DNA of 64,000 nucleotides. It comes from Bog-473 sp963701955 (GTDB taxonomy: Bacteria; Actinomycetota; Acidimicrobiia; Acidimicrobiales; RAAP-2). Made by a program: the position numbers and the translations under genes. The notes beneath the pieces are model-generated. The model was not told the DNA's origin. It was given only the letters and a program-made list of their open reading frames with translations, and did no database searches. Positions 1 to 8,912 of this stretch are shown here, piece by piece (the first letter of the stretch is position 1; each line of letters opens with the position of its first letter). Location of the stretch: positions 1,364,001-1,428,000 of the forward strand of contig OY969694.1 in NCBI GenBank assembly GCA_963701955.1, in the 5' to 3' direction.

Positions 1-801
1 GTCCTGGTGACCACCGCCGAGCGGCTCAACTTCGACACAGTGTGGTTCTCCGACCTCGGCGTCCTGCCCTCCACCGATCCCCTGCTCTCGGTTGCCATGG
101 CTGCGGCATGGACCAAACGGATCAAGTTGGGCATCACGCTGGTGCCGTTCGGGTACACCCCATACGTGCTGGGCAGGCAGTTGGCCCAATTGGACCGTCT
201 CAGCGGAGGACGACTGAGGCTGATGTTCGTGCCCGGGTTGAACCAGCCGGGAGAACGCGAGGCCCTGGGAATCGAAGGCCTCAATGGCGGAGCGCTGCTC
301 GACGGGCTTATCCCCCAGCTGCGAGCCTTGTGGGCTGGACTGCCGACCGGAGCCGGTGACGCCCACGGTCCCGCCCCGGCCACGCTCCCGTACCTTCCCC
401 TGCAACAGCCTCTTCAGATCTGGCTCGCCGGTCGCGGTCCGGGTGCACTGTCGCGCGCCGGTCGGCTGGCCGACGGATGGCGAGGCGGGGGAATGAGCCC
501 GGCCCAGGCCGAGGAGGCCAAGGAGCGGATCTTGGCCTCCGCCGCCGATGCAGGACGGACATTCAACTCGGAGCATTTCGGCATGACGATCGCCTACGCC
601 CGCGGCCCCCAGGACCTCGATCAGACCGGTGCCTTGCCGGAGAGCCCGGCCGCCGTGGGCGGGGAGGCACTGCGAGTGGTCGTCAAGGATTTGACCGCGG
701 TGGGCCTGTGCAAATTCTCGCTCAGACGCGTCGCTCCGGTCGACTCTTGGGAGAATGAGTTGGCCTGGCTCGCAGATGCGGTCCTCGACCTCGAGACCTG
801 A
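1..801 (+). CDS. LLM-class (luciferase-like) F420-type oxidoreductase, 5' end outside window
   Basis: The reading frame is open to the first base, so the N-terminus lies upstream of the window. The visible protein starts in the first beta-alpha unit of a luciferase-like TIM barrel (AERLNFDTVWFSDLG), continues with LDRLSGGRLRLMFVPG, and ends with the family's C-terminal helices. Enzymes of this family usually use reduced F420 or FMN to oxidise or reduce small organic substrates in the cytoplasm. The substrate cannot be read from sequence. It converges with the next gene (31 bp between stops) and opens a block of catabolic genes. The family call is firm; the F420 preference is inferred from cofD/cofE elsewhere in the window. 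Confidence 0.8.
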   Translation, partial: VLVTTAERLNFDTVWFSDLGVLPSTDPLLSVAMAAAWTKRIKLGITLVPFGYTPYVLGRQLAQLDRLSGGRLRLMFVPGLNQPGEREALGIEGLNGGALLDGLIPQLRALWAGLPTGAGDAHGPAPATLPYLPLQQPLQIWLAGRGPGALSRAGRLADGWRGGGMSPAQAEEAKERILASAADAGRTFNSEHFGMTIAYARGPQDLDQTGALPESPAAVGGEALRVVVKDLTAVGLCKFSLRRVAPVDSWENELAWLADAVLDLET

Positions 802-831
802 GATCCACCGGTGGCGTCTCCCTGTCGTTCT

Positions 832-2306
832 TTACCGTGCAGCGAAGCGGATCTGGGCGGGTGAGGCGGCGAGAACGGCCGCCGCCTCCGCCTCGATGGT
901 GGTGCCGTGGAAGAACGACGCGTTCATGCCACCAAAAAAGCGCACCGGGTTCTCGAAGCTGAATGCTCGAAGGTCTTCCTCTGTCATGAGCCCGTGCTCA
1001 ACGAGCTCATAGGCCTCGGCGACGACACCTCGGAAGTCAGGCACATCCCAGTGACCAAGGTCCGAGCCGAGCATCGCCTGCAGCTTGGCTCCGAAGGGGT
1101 TCACCTTCTGGTTGAACGCCAGTGAGTTCAGCGGAGCGTCGGCCTCGCAGCCGAAGAAGAACGGGGGCACGAACAGGTCATAGAGATCGTCACGGCCCCC
1201 GATCTCGCAAGCCTCGAACTCGTCGAGGCGCTCGGGGCGGGACGGCGTGATGCCAAGGTACGACTCGATATTCGGCCGACTTCGCCGTTGGCGCTCCTCG
1301 CCATACCGGTCGACCAGCGCCAGGTACTGCTCGACGTCGATGCCGGCCGGGTCGAGCTGCTCGATCGCATCGGCGCCGCGCTTCTCCCAGTGCGAGACGA
1401 GGTCCGACAACAGGCTGCTGGCCCAGGCGACACCGCCCTCCAGAAAGGCGAAGTTGACATCCGGGAACCGTCGGGTGACGCCACCGAGGAACAGAGCCTT
1501 GCAGATCGCCTCCCCGCCCGCGCCGAACGCGCCGATGTGGTTGTAGACGTAGCTGGAGATCGACTGGCGCTGCACTTTGCCGTGGAAGGCCGGTGCCACG
1601 CCGAGCTCCCGGCAGGTGGCCCAGACGGAGTCGTAATCGTATTCACTGTCGATGCCGAACACCTCCGGCCGGGTGGCATGCGGGGTGGCGGCCAAGGGCT
1701 CCTCTTTGGTCCCGGCAATGTGCCGAGGAACGCGCCCCCCATGTTCACGGCCTTCAGGCCCAGCTCACCGACCGCATGCTGGAGCTCGGCGACGGCCTCA
1801 CGAGGGGTCCGCATTGGGATGAGCGCGACCGGCAGGATCGAGGGGTGGTCCCGGAACAGTTCGGCAACCATCCGGTTGTGGGCCCGGCACCCCGCGAGCC
1901 TCAGGTCCTCTTCGTGAAGCGCGGACACGATCCCGCTCTCGCTCGGGTGGAGCACCGTCATATCGAGCCCCAGCTCGCCCATGCGCTCCTCGAGGAGGCC
2001 AGGGAGCAGGACGGTCGCTCGGTCCAGCGTCTTCGTCGTCGATGCCCACCAGGCGTCGAACACCTGCCAGTTCTGTCGGCGCTGGGCTGCGGTCGTCGCC
2101 AGCAATTCCTGGTGGACGACGAGGCGGTAGATCGCCTTGTCTTTGAGGCGGTCGACGAGCTCGCTGCCCCCGACCTCATCGAGGAACTCGAGTAACACCG
2201 GGAGCATATCGAGCATGTGGCCGTCGCAATCGACGATCGGATGGCCGAGCGATTCCCGGATGGCCCTCGAGCGTGAAGGTGCTGCGGACGTCGATGCGCT
2301 GCTCAT
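832..2306 (-). CDS. Amidohydrolase-2 family protein, interrupted by a frameshift near 1713
   Basis: Two frames together encode one PF04909-type metal-dependent hydrolase. The N-terminal half (start ATG at 2306, AGGTGG upstream) carries the opening motif IVDCDGHMLD and ends with KAVNMGGAFLG. The C-terminal half resumes as TKEEPLAATPHATRPEV and contains GSDLGHWDVPD. A single missing base just after the GTLPG codons, near 1713, restores one frame of about 490 residues. Members are decarboxylases or hydrolases of TIM-barrel fold, common in aromatic and xenobiotic catabolism. No stop codon or deletion other than the shift is seen, so a sequence error is more likely than decay. The substrate is unknown. 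Confidence 0.75.
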
Positions 2307-2715
2307 GAACCACCTGTCGTCGGTGCCGCACCTATTCGTACCCGCCGGGAAGATCACGGTAGCACCGTGTTTCTGCCGCGGTCTCTGGCTCGAGTCTCCG
2401 CCGGCATCGGCACCGTGGGATCCGGGCGCCTCCGATCCAATGGATCGTGAGGCCGCACCACGCAGAACGTCGGACCCTCGGTGTCCGCGGCTTGATCGGA
2501 GACGTACCGGCACCGCATGCATGAGCGACACCCGACACGGCGGTCGGCAGCGAGGACCTCGCACCCCGTGGTTGCGGGGCCGCCGCCGTGCCGGGTACAC
2601 CTGGGCGTCGCCGAGAAGGTCCGGCGACCGGGAGGATGAACGGCATGGGAAGCACGAAAGAACCCTCGTCGGAGGCCGGCAGCGGGCTGGCCGCCAGACC
2701 TCTTCCCCCGACACG
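2307..2715. other. Intergenic region between divergent amidohydrolase and nitroreductase
   Basis: No convincing gene is visible in these 409 bases; frames that are open here read as low-complexity Arg/Pro-rich shadows. It must hold the promoters of both divergent genes. A GGAGG sequence followed by ATG near 2636 opens a frame different from the nitroreductase, so the true nitroreductase start could lie there if one base is missing near 2710. Confidence 0.4.
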
Positions 2716-3492
2716 GTGGGCCTGCTCGAGGGGATCACCACGACCAGGGCCATCCGCCGCTACCGCGACGAACCGGTGCCTCCCGAAGCCCTGCGCGCCA
2801 TCCTCTTCGCCGCCACACGGGCGCCCAGCGGATCCAACCGGCAACCCTTTCGTTTCGTCGTCCTCACCGACGGTCCTCACGCTCAGTCGGCCAAGCGGCT
2901 GCTCGGCGAAGGTGCTCGGCAAATGTGGGAGGTCAAGCGGGCCCGGGAGGGGTACGACCGCGGCTCTGGGGCCGTCGCCGATTCGCCCAAGGCTCGCATG
3001 ACGTTGACCATGCAGCGTTTCGTCGACGGGTTCGAGCGGATCCCGGTGGTGATCCTTCCCTGCGTCGTTCCCACCTTGGTGACGCCACCTGGTGAGACGG
3101 CGGGAGGGCGGGCGCCCCGGGGGGCGGGACCCGAGGCAGCGTCGGTCTATCCGGCCTGTCAGAACCTACTGCTGGCCGCGCGGGCCCTGGGCTACGGCGG
3201 CGTCTACACCGGATTCAACTACGTCGTCGACGAGCAGTTGCGCCAGCTGCTCGAGGTGCCCGAAGGAGCCTTCATCGCGGGGACGATCACGCTCGGCAAG
3301 CCGGTTGGGCATCACGGTCCGGTCCGTCGGCGACCCATCTCCGAACTGGTCTACGGCGAGCGCTGGGGTGAGGCTCCGGACTGGGCCGTCGACCCGCCGG
3401 GGGCAGCCTTCGTCTCGGCCAACGCACCTCGTCCCGCCCTGTCCACCGATCAACTGGCGCGCATCGAGGACTCGGTGCGGGGCTCCGAGTAG
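2716..3492 (+). CDS. Nitroreductase family protein
   Basis: An FMN-dependent nitroreductase-fold enzyme of about 258 residues. The N-terminal signature is ITTTRAIRRYRDEPVP followed by ATRAPSGSNRQPFRF, the FMN-phosphate binding region. The middle contains YPACQNLLLAARALGYGG and the C-terminus has ITLGKPVGHHGPVRRRP. Such enzymes reduce nitro groups, quinones or enones with NAD(P)H in the cytoplasm. I chose GTG 2716 because homology begins there, but it has no clear ribosome binding site; an upstream GGAGG-ATG in another frame (about 2636) leaves room for a longer, shifted N-terminus. It is convergent with the next amidohydrolase. Confidence 0.8.
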   Translation: MGLLEGITTTRAIRRYRDEPVPPEALRAILFAATRAPSGSNRQPFRFVVLTDGPHAQSAKRLLGEGARQMWEVKRAREGYDRGSGAVADSPKARMTLTMQRFVDGFERIPVVILPCVVPTLVTPPGETAGGRAPRGAGPEAASVYPACQNLLLAARALGYGGVYTGFNYVVDEQLRQLLEVPEGAFIAGTITLGKPVGHHGPVRRRPISELVYGERWGEAPDWAVDPPGAAFVSANAPRPALSTDQLARIEDSVRGSE

Positions 3493-3507
3493 CTCGTTCT
3501 GGTCACC

Positions 3508-4320
3508 TCAGCGCCACCACAGCCCGAGGCTCGTCAACGCCATGAAGGCCTCGCGCTCGGAGCCCGACAGGGCGGTGGCGGCCTCCTCGGACACCCGGCG
3601 CATCTCGGGATAGGTGAGCTCCTGCATCTGAGGGTAGTCAGACCCCCAGCAAAGGCGGTTGGCGCCGAAGGCGTTCACCAGGCCCCCCAACCACTCTGCG
3701 GCGTCCTGCCCGCCGAGGTTGAGCGAAGTGATCTTGAGGTGCACGCCGGGCACCTCAGCAAGTCGCATCAGATCGGCGTCGTTGCCGACCTGGCCGCCGT
3801 AGCGGACGAACCCGCAGTGGTCGAGAGCCACCAGTGCCTCTGGCACCTCGGTCCCCAGCATGGCCAAGGAGGTCAGGTGCTCGGGACGCAGGTTCGCCAC
3901 GATGACCACGTCAGCGTCGGCTGCCGCGGCCCACACGGCCGCGGCACGGCCGTCACCGAGCCAGGTGGGCGCCTCCTTCCCGACACCCGACACGCGGACC
4001 CCCGTGGCACCGGCGTCAACGGCAGCCAGCAGGCCGGCCGCCGGATCGGGCCCGTGCATGTCGAGGCCGGTCACCAGAGCGAAGCGAGAAGGGTCGGAGG
4101 CGACCACGTCGGCGGCACATCGGCAGTCGGTGCCGTAGAGGCCCCCTGCGTGCACGATCACCGCCTGGGCGACGCCGTTGTCGTCGAGCGTCTGCTTCAG
4201 CTGGTCGGGACCACCGCTGGTCTTCCACCACTCGCTGCCCATGCCCGAGGGCTGTCGGGGATAGCGGGACCTGTCGGGGCACGCCACGTGGACGTGCGCG
4301 TCGACGATCACTCCGGACAT
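3508..4320 (-). CDS. Amidohydrolase-2 family protein (TIM-barrel metal-dependent hydrolase)
   Basis: A 270-residue PF04909-type protein. The N-terminal metal motif is VDAHVHVA (HxH), and the C-terminal barrel strand is CWGSDYPQMQELTYPE, which supplies the conserved Asp. Relatives hydrolyse or decarboxylate cyclic carboxylates and lactones. ATG 4320 is preferred; another in-frame ATG at 4337 would overlap the upstream CoA-transferase by 13 bp. Only 4 bp separate it from that gene, so the two are probably cotranscribed, suggesting action on a CoA-linked or ring-cleavage intermediate. The substrate is not identifiable. Confidence 0.8.
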   Translation of the reverse strand: MSGVIVDAHVHVACPDRSRYPRQPSGMGSEWWKTSGGPDQLKQTLDDNGVAQAVIVHAGGLYGTDCRCAADVVASDPSRFALVTGLDMHGPDPAAGLLAAVDAGATGVRVSGVGKEAPTWLGDGRAAAVWAAAADADVVIVANLRPEHLTSLAMLGTEVPEALVALDHCGFVRYGGQVGNDADLMRLAEVPGVHLKITSLNLGGQDAAEWLGGLVNAFGANRLCWGSDYPQMQELTYPEMRRVSEEAATALSGSEREAFMALTSLGLWWR

Positions 4321-4324
4321 CGGC

Positions 4325-5543
4325 TCAGTTGACGGCATCGGCCTCCTTGAGCGCAGTGATGTCCTCCCAGGAGTGGCCGAGCTCGAGCAGGATCTCCTCG
4401 GTGTGCTGCCCGACCTCTGGTGCGGCGGACATCCGACGCGGGCCGTCGAAGTCATCGAAGGTCACCGGGCTCGAGACGACCTCGAGAGGCCTGTTCGGTG
4501 TCTCGATCTCGGTGAAGAAGCCGTTGGCTCGCGCCTGCGCGTCCTGGTAGACGTCGTAGGGCTTCTGCACCGGCGCCCACGCACCCGAGAAGCCGGCGAA
4601 CGCCTCGCACCACTCGGCGAACGTCTTCGACGCGAACACCTCGTCGAGCAGCGCCACGCATTCCTCGCCGTGCTTCTGGCGGATCTCCATGTTGGCGAAC
4701 CGTTCGTCCGCGACGATCTCGGGACGGCCGATCACCTGGCAGAATTCCTTCCAGTACACGTCGGCATTGGTCACCGCCAGCGAGATGAACCGCCCATCGC
4801 CCGTCCGGTACGACCCCGTCAGCGGATTGCGCTGGGCCCGGGTGATCGTCACCTGCGGCGGGTTGGGTCCGTCGACCTGCGCATTGAGGATGTCGCGCTG
4901 GACCTGCCACATGCCGACGTTCAACAGCGCGACGTCGACGATCGAGGGCTCCCCTTCGGCCGCTCGGCGATAGAGCGCGGCTGCCATGCCGCCGGCCAGC
5001 GTCATGGCGGCCATCACGTCCCCGAAGGCCGGTCGCTGCGACAACGGCCACTCGGACCCCGGCGGCGTCGAGCGCGCCACCCACTCCCCCGCGCGCCCAG
5101 TAGGCCGTGCCGTCGAGCCCGGCCGTCTCACTCAAGGGACCCTTCTGCCCGTAACCCGAACCACGGACGTAGATGATCTGCGGGTTCGCCTCCCTCATGG
5201 CGTCGACGTCGAGGCCGAGCCGGGAACGGACCCCGGGCCGCAGGTTGGTGACGAACACGTCGGCCTGTCCAACCAGTTCGTTCATCACCTGGCGCGCCTC
5301 GGGCTTGGCCAGATCGAGTCCGATGGAGCGCTTGCCGCGGTTGGCGTACTGGAAGGCCAGGTCGATGCCGTCGACCGTGGCCGTGATCCCGGCGGTCCGC
5401 AGTCCCCGATAGGGATCACCCGTCTTGGGATGCTCAACCTTGATCACCTCGGCACCCCAGTCGGCCAGAACCGCAGTGGCCAACGGGATGAAGACGAAGG
5501 AACCGACCTCGACGACGCGCACTCCCTTCAGAATCTCGTACAT
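4325..5543 (-). CDS. CaiB/BaiF (class III) CoA-transferase, interrupted by a frameshift near 5070
   Basis: The N-terminal frame starts at ATG 5543 behind GAGGAAGAGG and reads LKGVRVVEVGSFVFIPLA, ADWGAEVIKVEHP and NRGKRSIGLDL, all hallmarks of family III CoA-transferases, up to TAYWARGGVG. A second frame then continues with STPPGSEWPLSQRPAFGD and a full C-terminal domain to 4325. A one-base shift between about 5062 and 5080, next to a G-rich run, joins them into about 405 residues, the usual family length. The enzyme moves CoA between carboxylic acids in the cytoplasm, typically to activate a substrate for beta-oxidation. Both halves are well conserved, so an indel error is likely. Confidence 0.8.
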
Positions 5544-5596
5544 GCCTCTTCCTCTCTCCTCATCCTCTGGATTGCCCACGATCTTCGGATCCGAAC

Positions 5597-6472
5597 CTAG
5601 TGGCCGGCCTGGCGCACGACCTCGGCGACGGCCGTGGTTCCGCCCTCGCTCAACAAGATGGAGTAGTGATTGACGTCCGGAACGACCACGTCACTCAGGC
5701 CGGGCACGAAGGCGCGCCACTCGGCGACCCGGGCGTCGGAGCAGATCGGGGTGTCCTCGTTCGCCATGTTCCGGGCCGCCCGGACCAACACGGCAGGGAG
5801 GTCGAGGCTCCGCAGCCTCGACTCGACCTCGCCAGTGCGCACGTAGGTGGCCACATCGGCCGCCACGGCGTCCTCACGCAGACTCGAGCGGAGCTCGGGG
5901 GGGTACCCGGTGAGCTCGTGAGCGAAGAGCTCCTCCACGTAGTCGTTCCACCACCCGACGAAGCCTGCCTGGGGGCGCCAGATGGCCAGGTAGTCCTCCA
6001 CGGACGCGAAACGGGTGCGCAGGCGCGCCGTCACGTGGTCCACGCTTCGCTGTCGCGACCGATCGGCGTCCGGATGGGGCGGCGGCGGGAACCCGCCGTC
6101 GACGAGGACGAGACTCCGGGCCAGATCCGGGCGCAATCCGGCGGCCAGGGACGCCACGAACGACCCCGTCGAGTATCCGACCAAGGTGGCGGGGCGGTCC
6201 GCGACCACCCCCAAAACGGTGGCCACGTCCTCGGCGTGCGCTGCCATCCCGTACGGAGGTCCGGCCTCGCTGCTCCCGCCCCGGCCCCGAAGATCGGGTG
6301 CCACCAACGTGACCTCGTCGCCCAGCTGGTCGGCCAAGGCATGGAACAGCACGTGCGTGATGGTGAGCCCGTGCACGGCGAGGACCACCGACGGCCCCGA
6401 CCCCCAGCGACCCACCGTGAGCGAACCCCCGCTGACCGGGACGTGCAATGTCTCGTACCGGCTGCTCGCCAC
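5597..6472 (-). CDS. Alpha/beta hydrolase
   Basis: A 291-residue alpha/beta-hydrolase fold protein. VVLAVHGLTITHVLFHALA gives the HG oxyanion strand, LVGYSTGS is the nucleophile elbow (GxSxG, Ser), APDLRGRGGS follows strand 4, and PDVNHYSILL near the C-terminus supplies the catalytic His. It is probably an esterase, lactonase or ring-fission hydrolase acting in the cytoplasm; no signal peptide is seen. GTG 6472 is chosen because homology begins immediately after (SSRYETLHVPVSGG); the frame is open further upstream but overlaps the solute-binding protein gene. Confidence 0.8.
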   Translation of the reverse strand: MASSRYETLHVPVSGGSLTVGRWGSGPSVVLAVHGLTITHVLFHALADQLGDEVTLVAPDLRGRGGSSEAGPPYGMAAHAEDVATVLGVVADRPATLVGYSTGSFVASLAAGLRPDLARSLVLVDGGFPPPPHPDADRSRQRSVDHVTARLRTRFASVEDYLAIWRPQAGFVGWWNDYVEELFAHELTGYPPELRSSLREDAVAADVATYVRTGEVESRLRSLDLPAVLVRAARNMANEDTPICSDARVAEWRAFVPGLSDVVVPDVNHYSILLSEGGTTAVAEVVRQAGH

Positions 6473-6522
6473 GGCACCCTCGTGGCCGGCGCCCTCACCA
6501 GGGGCCGCCGACTCCGTCCTGA

Positions 6523-7767
6523 CTACTTCAGGCTGGCCGGTGTGGCCAGGCAGTACTGCTTCCCGTCGTTGGTCATCTTGAAGTCCTTGCCCTTCACCTG
6601 GACCACCCATTCGCAGTATTTCGGCTCAGATGTCCCGAAGTGGTCGTAGCTGACCGGGTTGGAGAAGAGGCCGTCCGCCGTCCAGTTCTTCAGCTTGCTC
6701 AGGTGGCTGATGAACTCCTGCGTCGTGGGGTCGGCCTTTCCGGTCAGTTGGAGCCCCTTGTCGATCAGGCCCACCCCGAAGTAGGCGTTGCCGGTGTCGA
6801 ACTTGGTGTAAGTGCCGACCTTGTAGGCAGGATCGACCGCCTTCAGCCGGTGCTCGAACACCAACGATGCCGAAGAGTTGAGCGCGGGGAGCCCGCTGAA
6901 GAGGTAGACACCCTGTGATGCCGCCTCGGCCGCGGCCGATGCGGTGAGCGATGTGTCGACCGAGCCGAACACCAACGCCTTGATGTGCACACCCTCCTGC
7001 TTGAGGCCGGTGATGAGGTTGAGGTAGGTCGAGATCCCACACGAGCACACGACAGCCTGGACGCCCGAGTCCTTGACCTGGAGGACCAGCGGCGTGACGT
7101 CGAATGGCGTGAACGGCAGGGTCAGGTTCTCGTAGGGCATGGAGATCCCGTGCAGCGCCCCTGCCGTCTTGTAGTCCACGATGGTCTGCTTCGACGACGG
7201 CGATGCGCCGATGGCCAGACCGGCGACCGTCTTGACCCCGATGCTCTTCAAGAACGGGATCGACCCGATGTCGGCCAACCCCACGTGCGCCGCGTTCATC
7301 CCGCCGCGCAGGTTGAACATGTTGGTATAGGGCTGCTGACCCCATTCGGGCCCGTCGGTGGTGGCACCGATGACCGGGATCCCGGCCTTGTAGGCCGCCT
7401 GGTAACCGGCGAAGAAGAAGGGGGTGTTCGTGATGATGGCGAAGACCCCGTCGCTGATCAGGAGGTTGACCGCGGACGCTGCGCCGGACGCGGTGGACGC
7501 GCTGTCCACGGAGATGAGCTGGAGCGGATGGCCGTGGTAGCCCCCCTCCTTGTTGATGGCGGTGATGTACGCCTGCGCGCCGAGCTGGCTACCCGCACCG
7601 CTCGACGCCTGCGTCCCGGTCTGGTCCGCGATATAGCCGATCTTGATCGGCGTGCCCGTCGGCGTCGAACTCGCGCCGCTCACGCCGCTCAACGGACCAA
7701 CGACCAACACCCCCGCTGCAAAGGCGAGGACTCCCACAGTGCGACCGACGTGATGTACCGCTCTCAC
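6523..7767 (-). CDS. ABC transporter substrate-binding protein, branched-chain amino acid (LivK/HAAT) type
   Basis: A 414-residue type I periplasmic-binding-fold protein. GTG 7767 is preceded by AAGGGGGG. Residues 1-35 form a Sec signal (VGVLAFAAGVLVVGPLSG) without a lipobox Cys, so it is exported but apparently not lipidated. The mature part begins IKIGYIADQTGTQASSG and includes the ligand-loop region ISVDSASTASGA, typical of proteins that deliver amino acids, amides or aromatic acids to Liv-type permeases. The permease and ATPase genes are not in the window. Its place among catabolic genes suggests that it captures the growth substrate of this block. Confidence 0.85.
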   Translation of the reverse strand: MRAVHHVGRTVGVLAFAAGVLVVGPLSGVSGASSTPTGTPIKIGYIADQTGTQASSGAGSQLGAQAYITAINKEGGYHGHPLQLISVDSASTASGAASAVNLLISDGVFAIITNTPFFFAGYQAAYKAGIPVIGATTDGPEWGQQPYTNMFNLRGGMNAAHVGLADIGSIPFLKSIGVKTVAGLAIGASPSSKQTIVDYKTAGALHGISMPYENLTLPFTPFDVTPLVLQVKDSGVQAVVCSCGISTYLNLITGLKQEGVHIKALVFGSVDTSLTASAAAEAASQGVYLFSGLPALNSSASLVFEHRLKAVDPAYKVGTYTKFDTGNAYFGVGLIDKGLQLTGKADPTTQEFISHLSKLKNWTADGLFSNPVSYDHFGTSEPKYCEWVVQVKGKDFKMTNDGKQYCLATPASLK

Positions 7768-7858
7768 GGTCCCCCCTTTCAGGCCCGTGAGGAGCACTGT
7801 CGCACGCGGTCGACTTGACCCCGTGTGTATGGCCCCCCCGGGCATCAGACACGTAAGA

Positions 7859-7887
7859 ACTAATCATTTCCGTGTCGTTGCTGTCAA
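7859..7887 (-). promoter_or_regulatory. Candidate sigma-70-like promoter of the solute-binding protein gene
   Basis: On the minus strand TTGACA (7887-7882) is followed 17 bases later by ATTAGT (7864-7859), or 18 bases later by TTAGTT, in an AT-richer stretch upstream of the gene starting at 7767. A GACACG/CGTGTC inverted repeat (7848-7853 and 7871-7876) overlaps it and could be an operator. This was assigned by eye only. Confidence 0.4.
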
Positions 7888-7939
7888 GTGTTCGTCTTGA
7901 TTTCGTCACCTGAACGTAGCGGTCCCCCGGCGCACTCAG

Positions 7940-8908
7940 TCACCGAAACGCCGGCATGACCTCTTCGGCCACCCACTGCAGGTTGTCGAGATGCGCCTGC
8001 AACGACCGCTCGTCGGCGTTCGGACGCGACACCCGCGTCCAGGTGACGCCGAGCTCGCCGAGGGATCCGATGGCGTCGATCAGCTCCTCTGCTGATCGGG
8101 GTGTGTCGGTGGCCGCCTGCACGGCATGCCCCGGGCCGATGCGGTGTTGGACCACCGAGACAAAGACGTCGAAGGGGCGGTCGTTGCCCGTGCTCGAGCG
8201 CATCTCGCGGATCTCGGCGAGCAGGCCGGGGAGCTGTTCGGGCCGCTCGAACCACGGACCCTTTCCGAAGAGGCCACCCGAGGGCGCCCACCCGTCCCCC
8301 CGGCGTGCTGCCCGCCGCATCGCCACCAGCGAACGCCCGCCGAACCACAACGGCGGGTGAGGCTGCTGGAGGGGTTTGGGCTCGAAGACGATGCCCGAGA
8401 ATCGCGTATATCGGCCGTCGAACTCGGGGCGGTCCTGTGACCACAACGCCTTCATGGCATCGACGTACTCATCGGTGATGGGCCCGCGCTGGTCGAAGGG
8501 CACGCCGAGCGCAGCGAACTCACCCTGCGCCATGCCGACGCCGAACGTCACCATGAGCCGACCGCCGGACATGACGTCGAGGGTCGAGATCGCCTTGGCC
8601 AGCGTCACGGGGTGGTGCGCGGGGAGCACGATGAGCATGGAGTTGACCGCGATGCGCGACGTCGCTCCGGCGATGAACGCCATCGCGGTGAGCGCATGGG
8701 GATAGTGGGCGCCAAGGCCCTCCTCCAGCTCGACGGGGACGACCAGGTGCTCGGACACGACCAGGGCATCGAACCCGAGCACGTCTGCCGTCCGGCTGAT
8801 GCGCTGGTAGTCCTCGCCGGCGAGACGGGTCTGCCAGTGCGCTGTCGCGTTGCGGAACTCATCGGGCGGGAAGCGCATGATCCCCGGCATGGTGGTGACG
8901 AACTTCAC
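7940..8908 (-). CDS. LLM-class F420-type oxidoreductase
   Basis: A 322-residue luciferase-like monooxygenase fold protein. Visible motifs are ADVLGFDALVVSEHLVVP, SRIAVNSMLIVLPAHHPV, LDVMSGGRLMVTFGVG and PHPPLWFGGRS, the usual succession of the family. GTG 8908 lies 4 bp beyond the stop of the PrpD-like gene, which implies translational coupling; a longer frame upstream runs into that gene. It probably carries out an F420H2- or FMN-dependent redox step in the same catabolic route. F420 use is inferred because the organism carries cofD and cofE. Confidence 0.85.
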   Translation of the reverse strand: MKFVTTMPGIMRFPPDEFRNATAHWQTRLAGEDYQRISRTADVLGFDALVVSEHLVVPVELEEGLGAHYPHALTAMAFIAGATSRIAVNSMLIVLPAHHPVTLAKAISTLDVMSGGRLMVTFGVGMAQGEFAALGVPFDQRGPITDEYVDAMKALWSQDRPEFDGRYTRFSGIVFEPKPLQQPHPPLWFGGRSLVAMRRAARRGDGWAPSGGLFGKGPWFERPEQLPGLLAEIREMRSSTGNDRPFDVFVSVVQHRIGPGHAVQAATDTPRSAEELIDAIGSLGELGVTWTRVSRPNADERSLQAHLDNLQWVAEEVMPAFR

Positions 8909-8912
8909 GCGC

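Noticed and set aside
1128..2753. A 541-residue protein on the minus strand
   Set aside because: Its first 149 residues are upstream shadow sequence and its last part is out-of-frame amidohydrolase; the conserved N-terminal half belongs with the 832-1695 frame.
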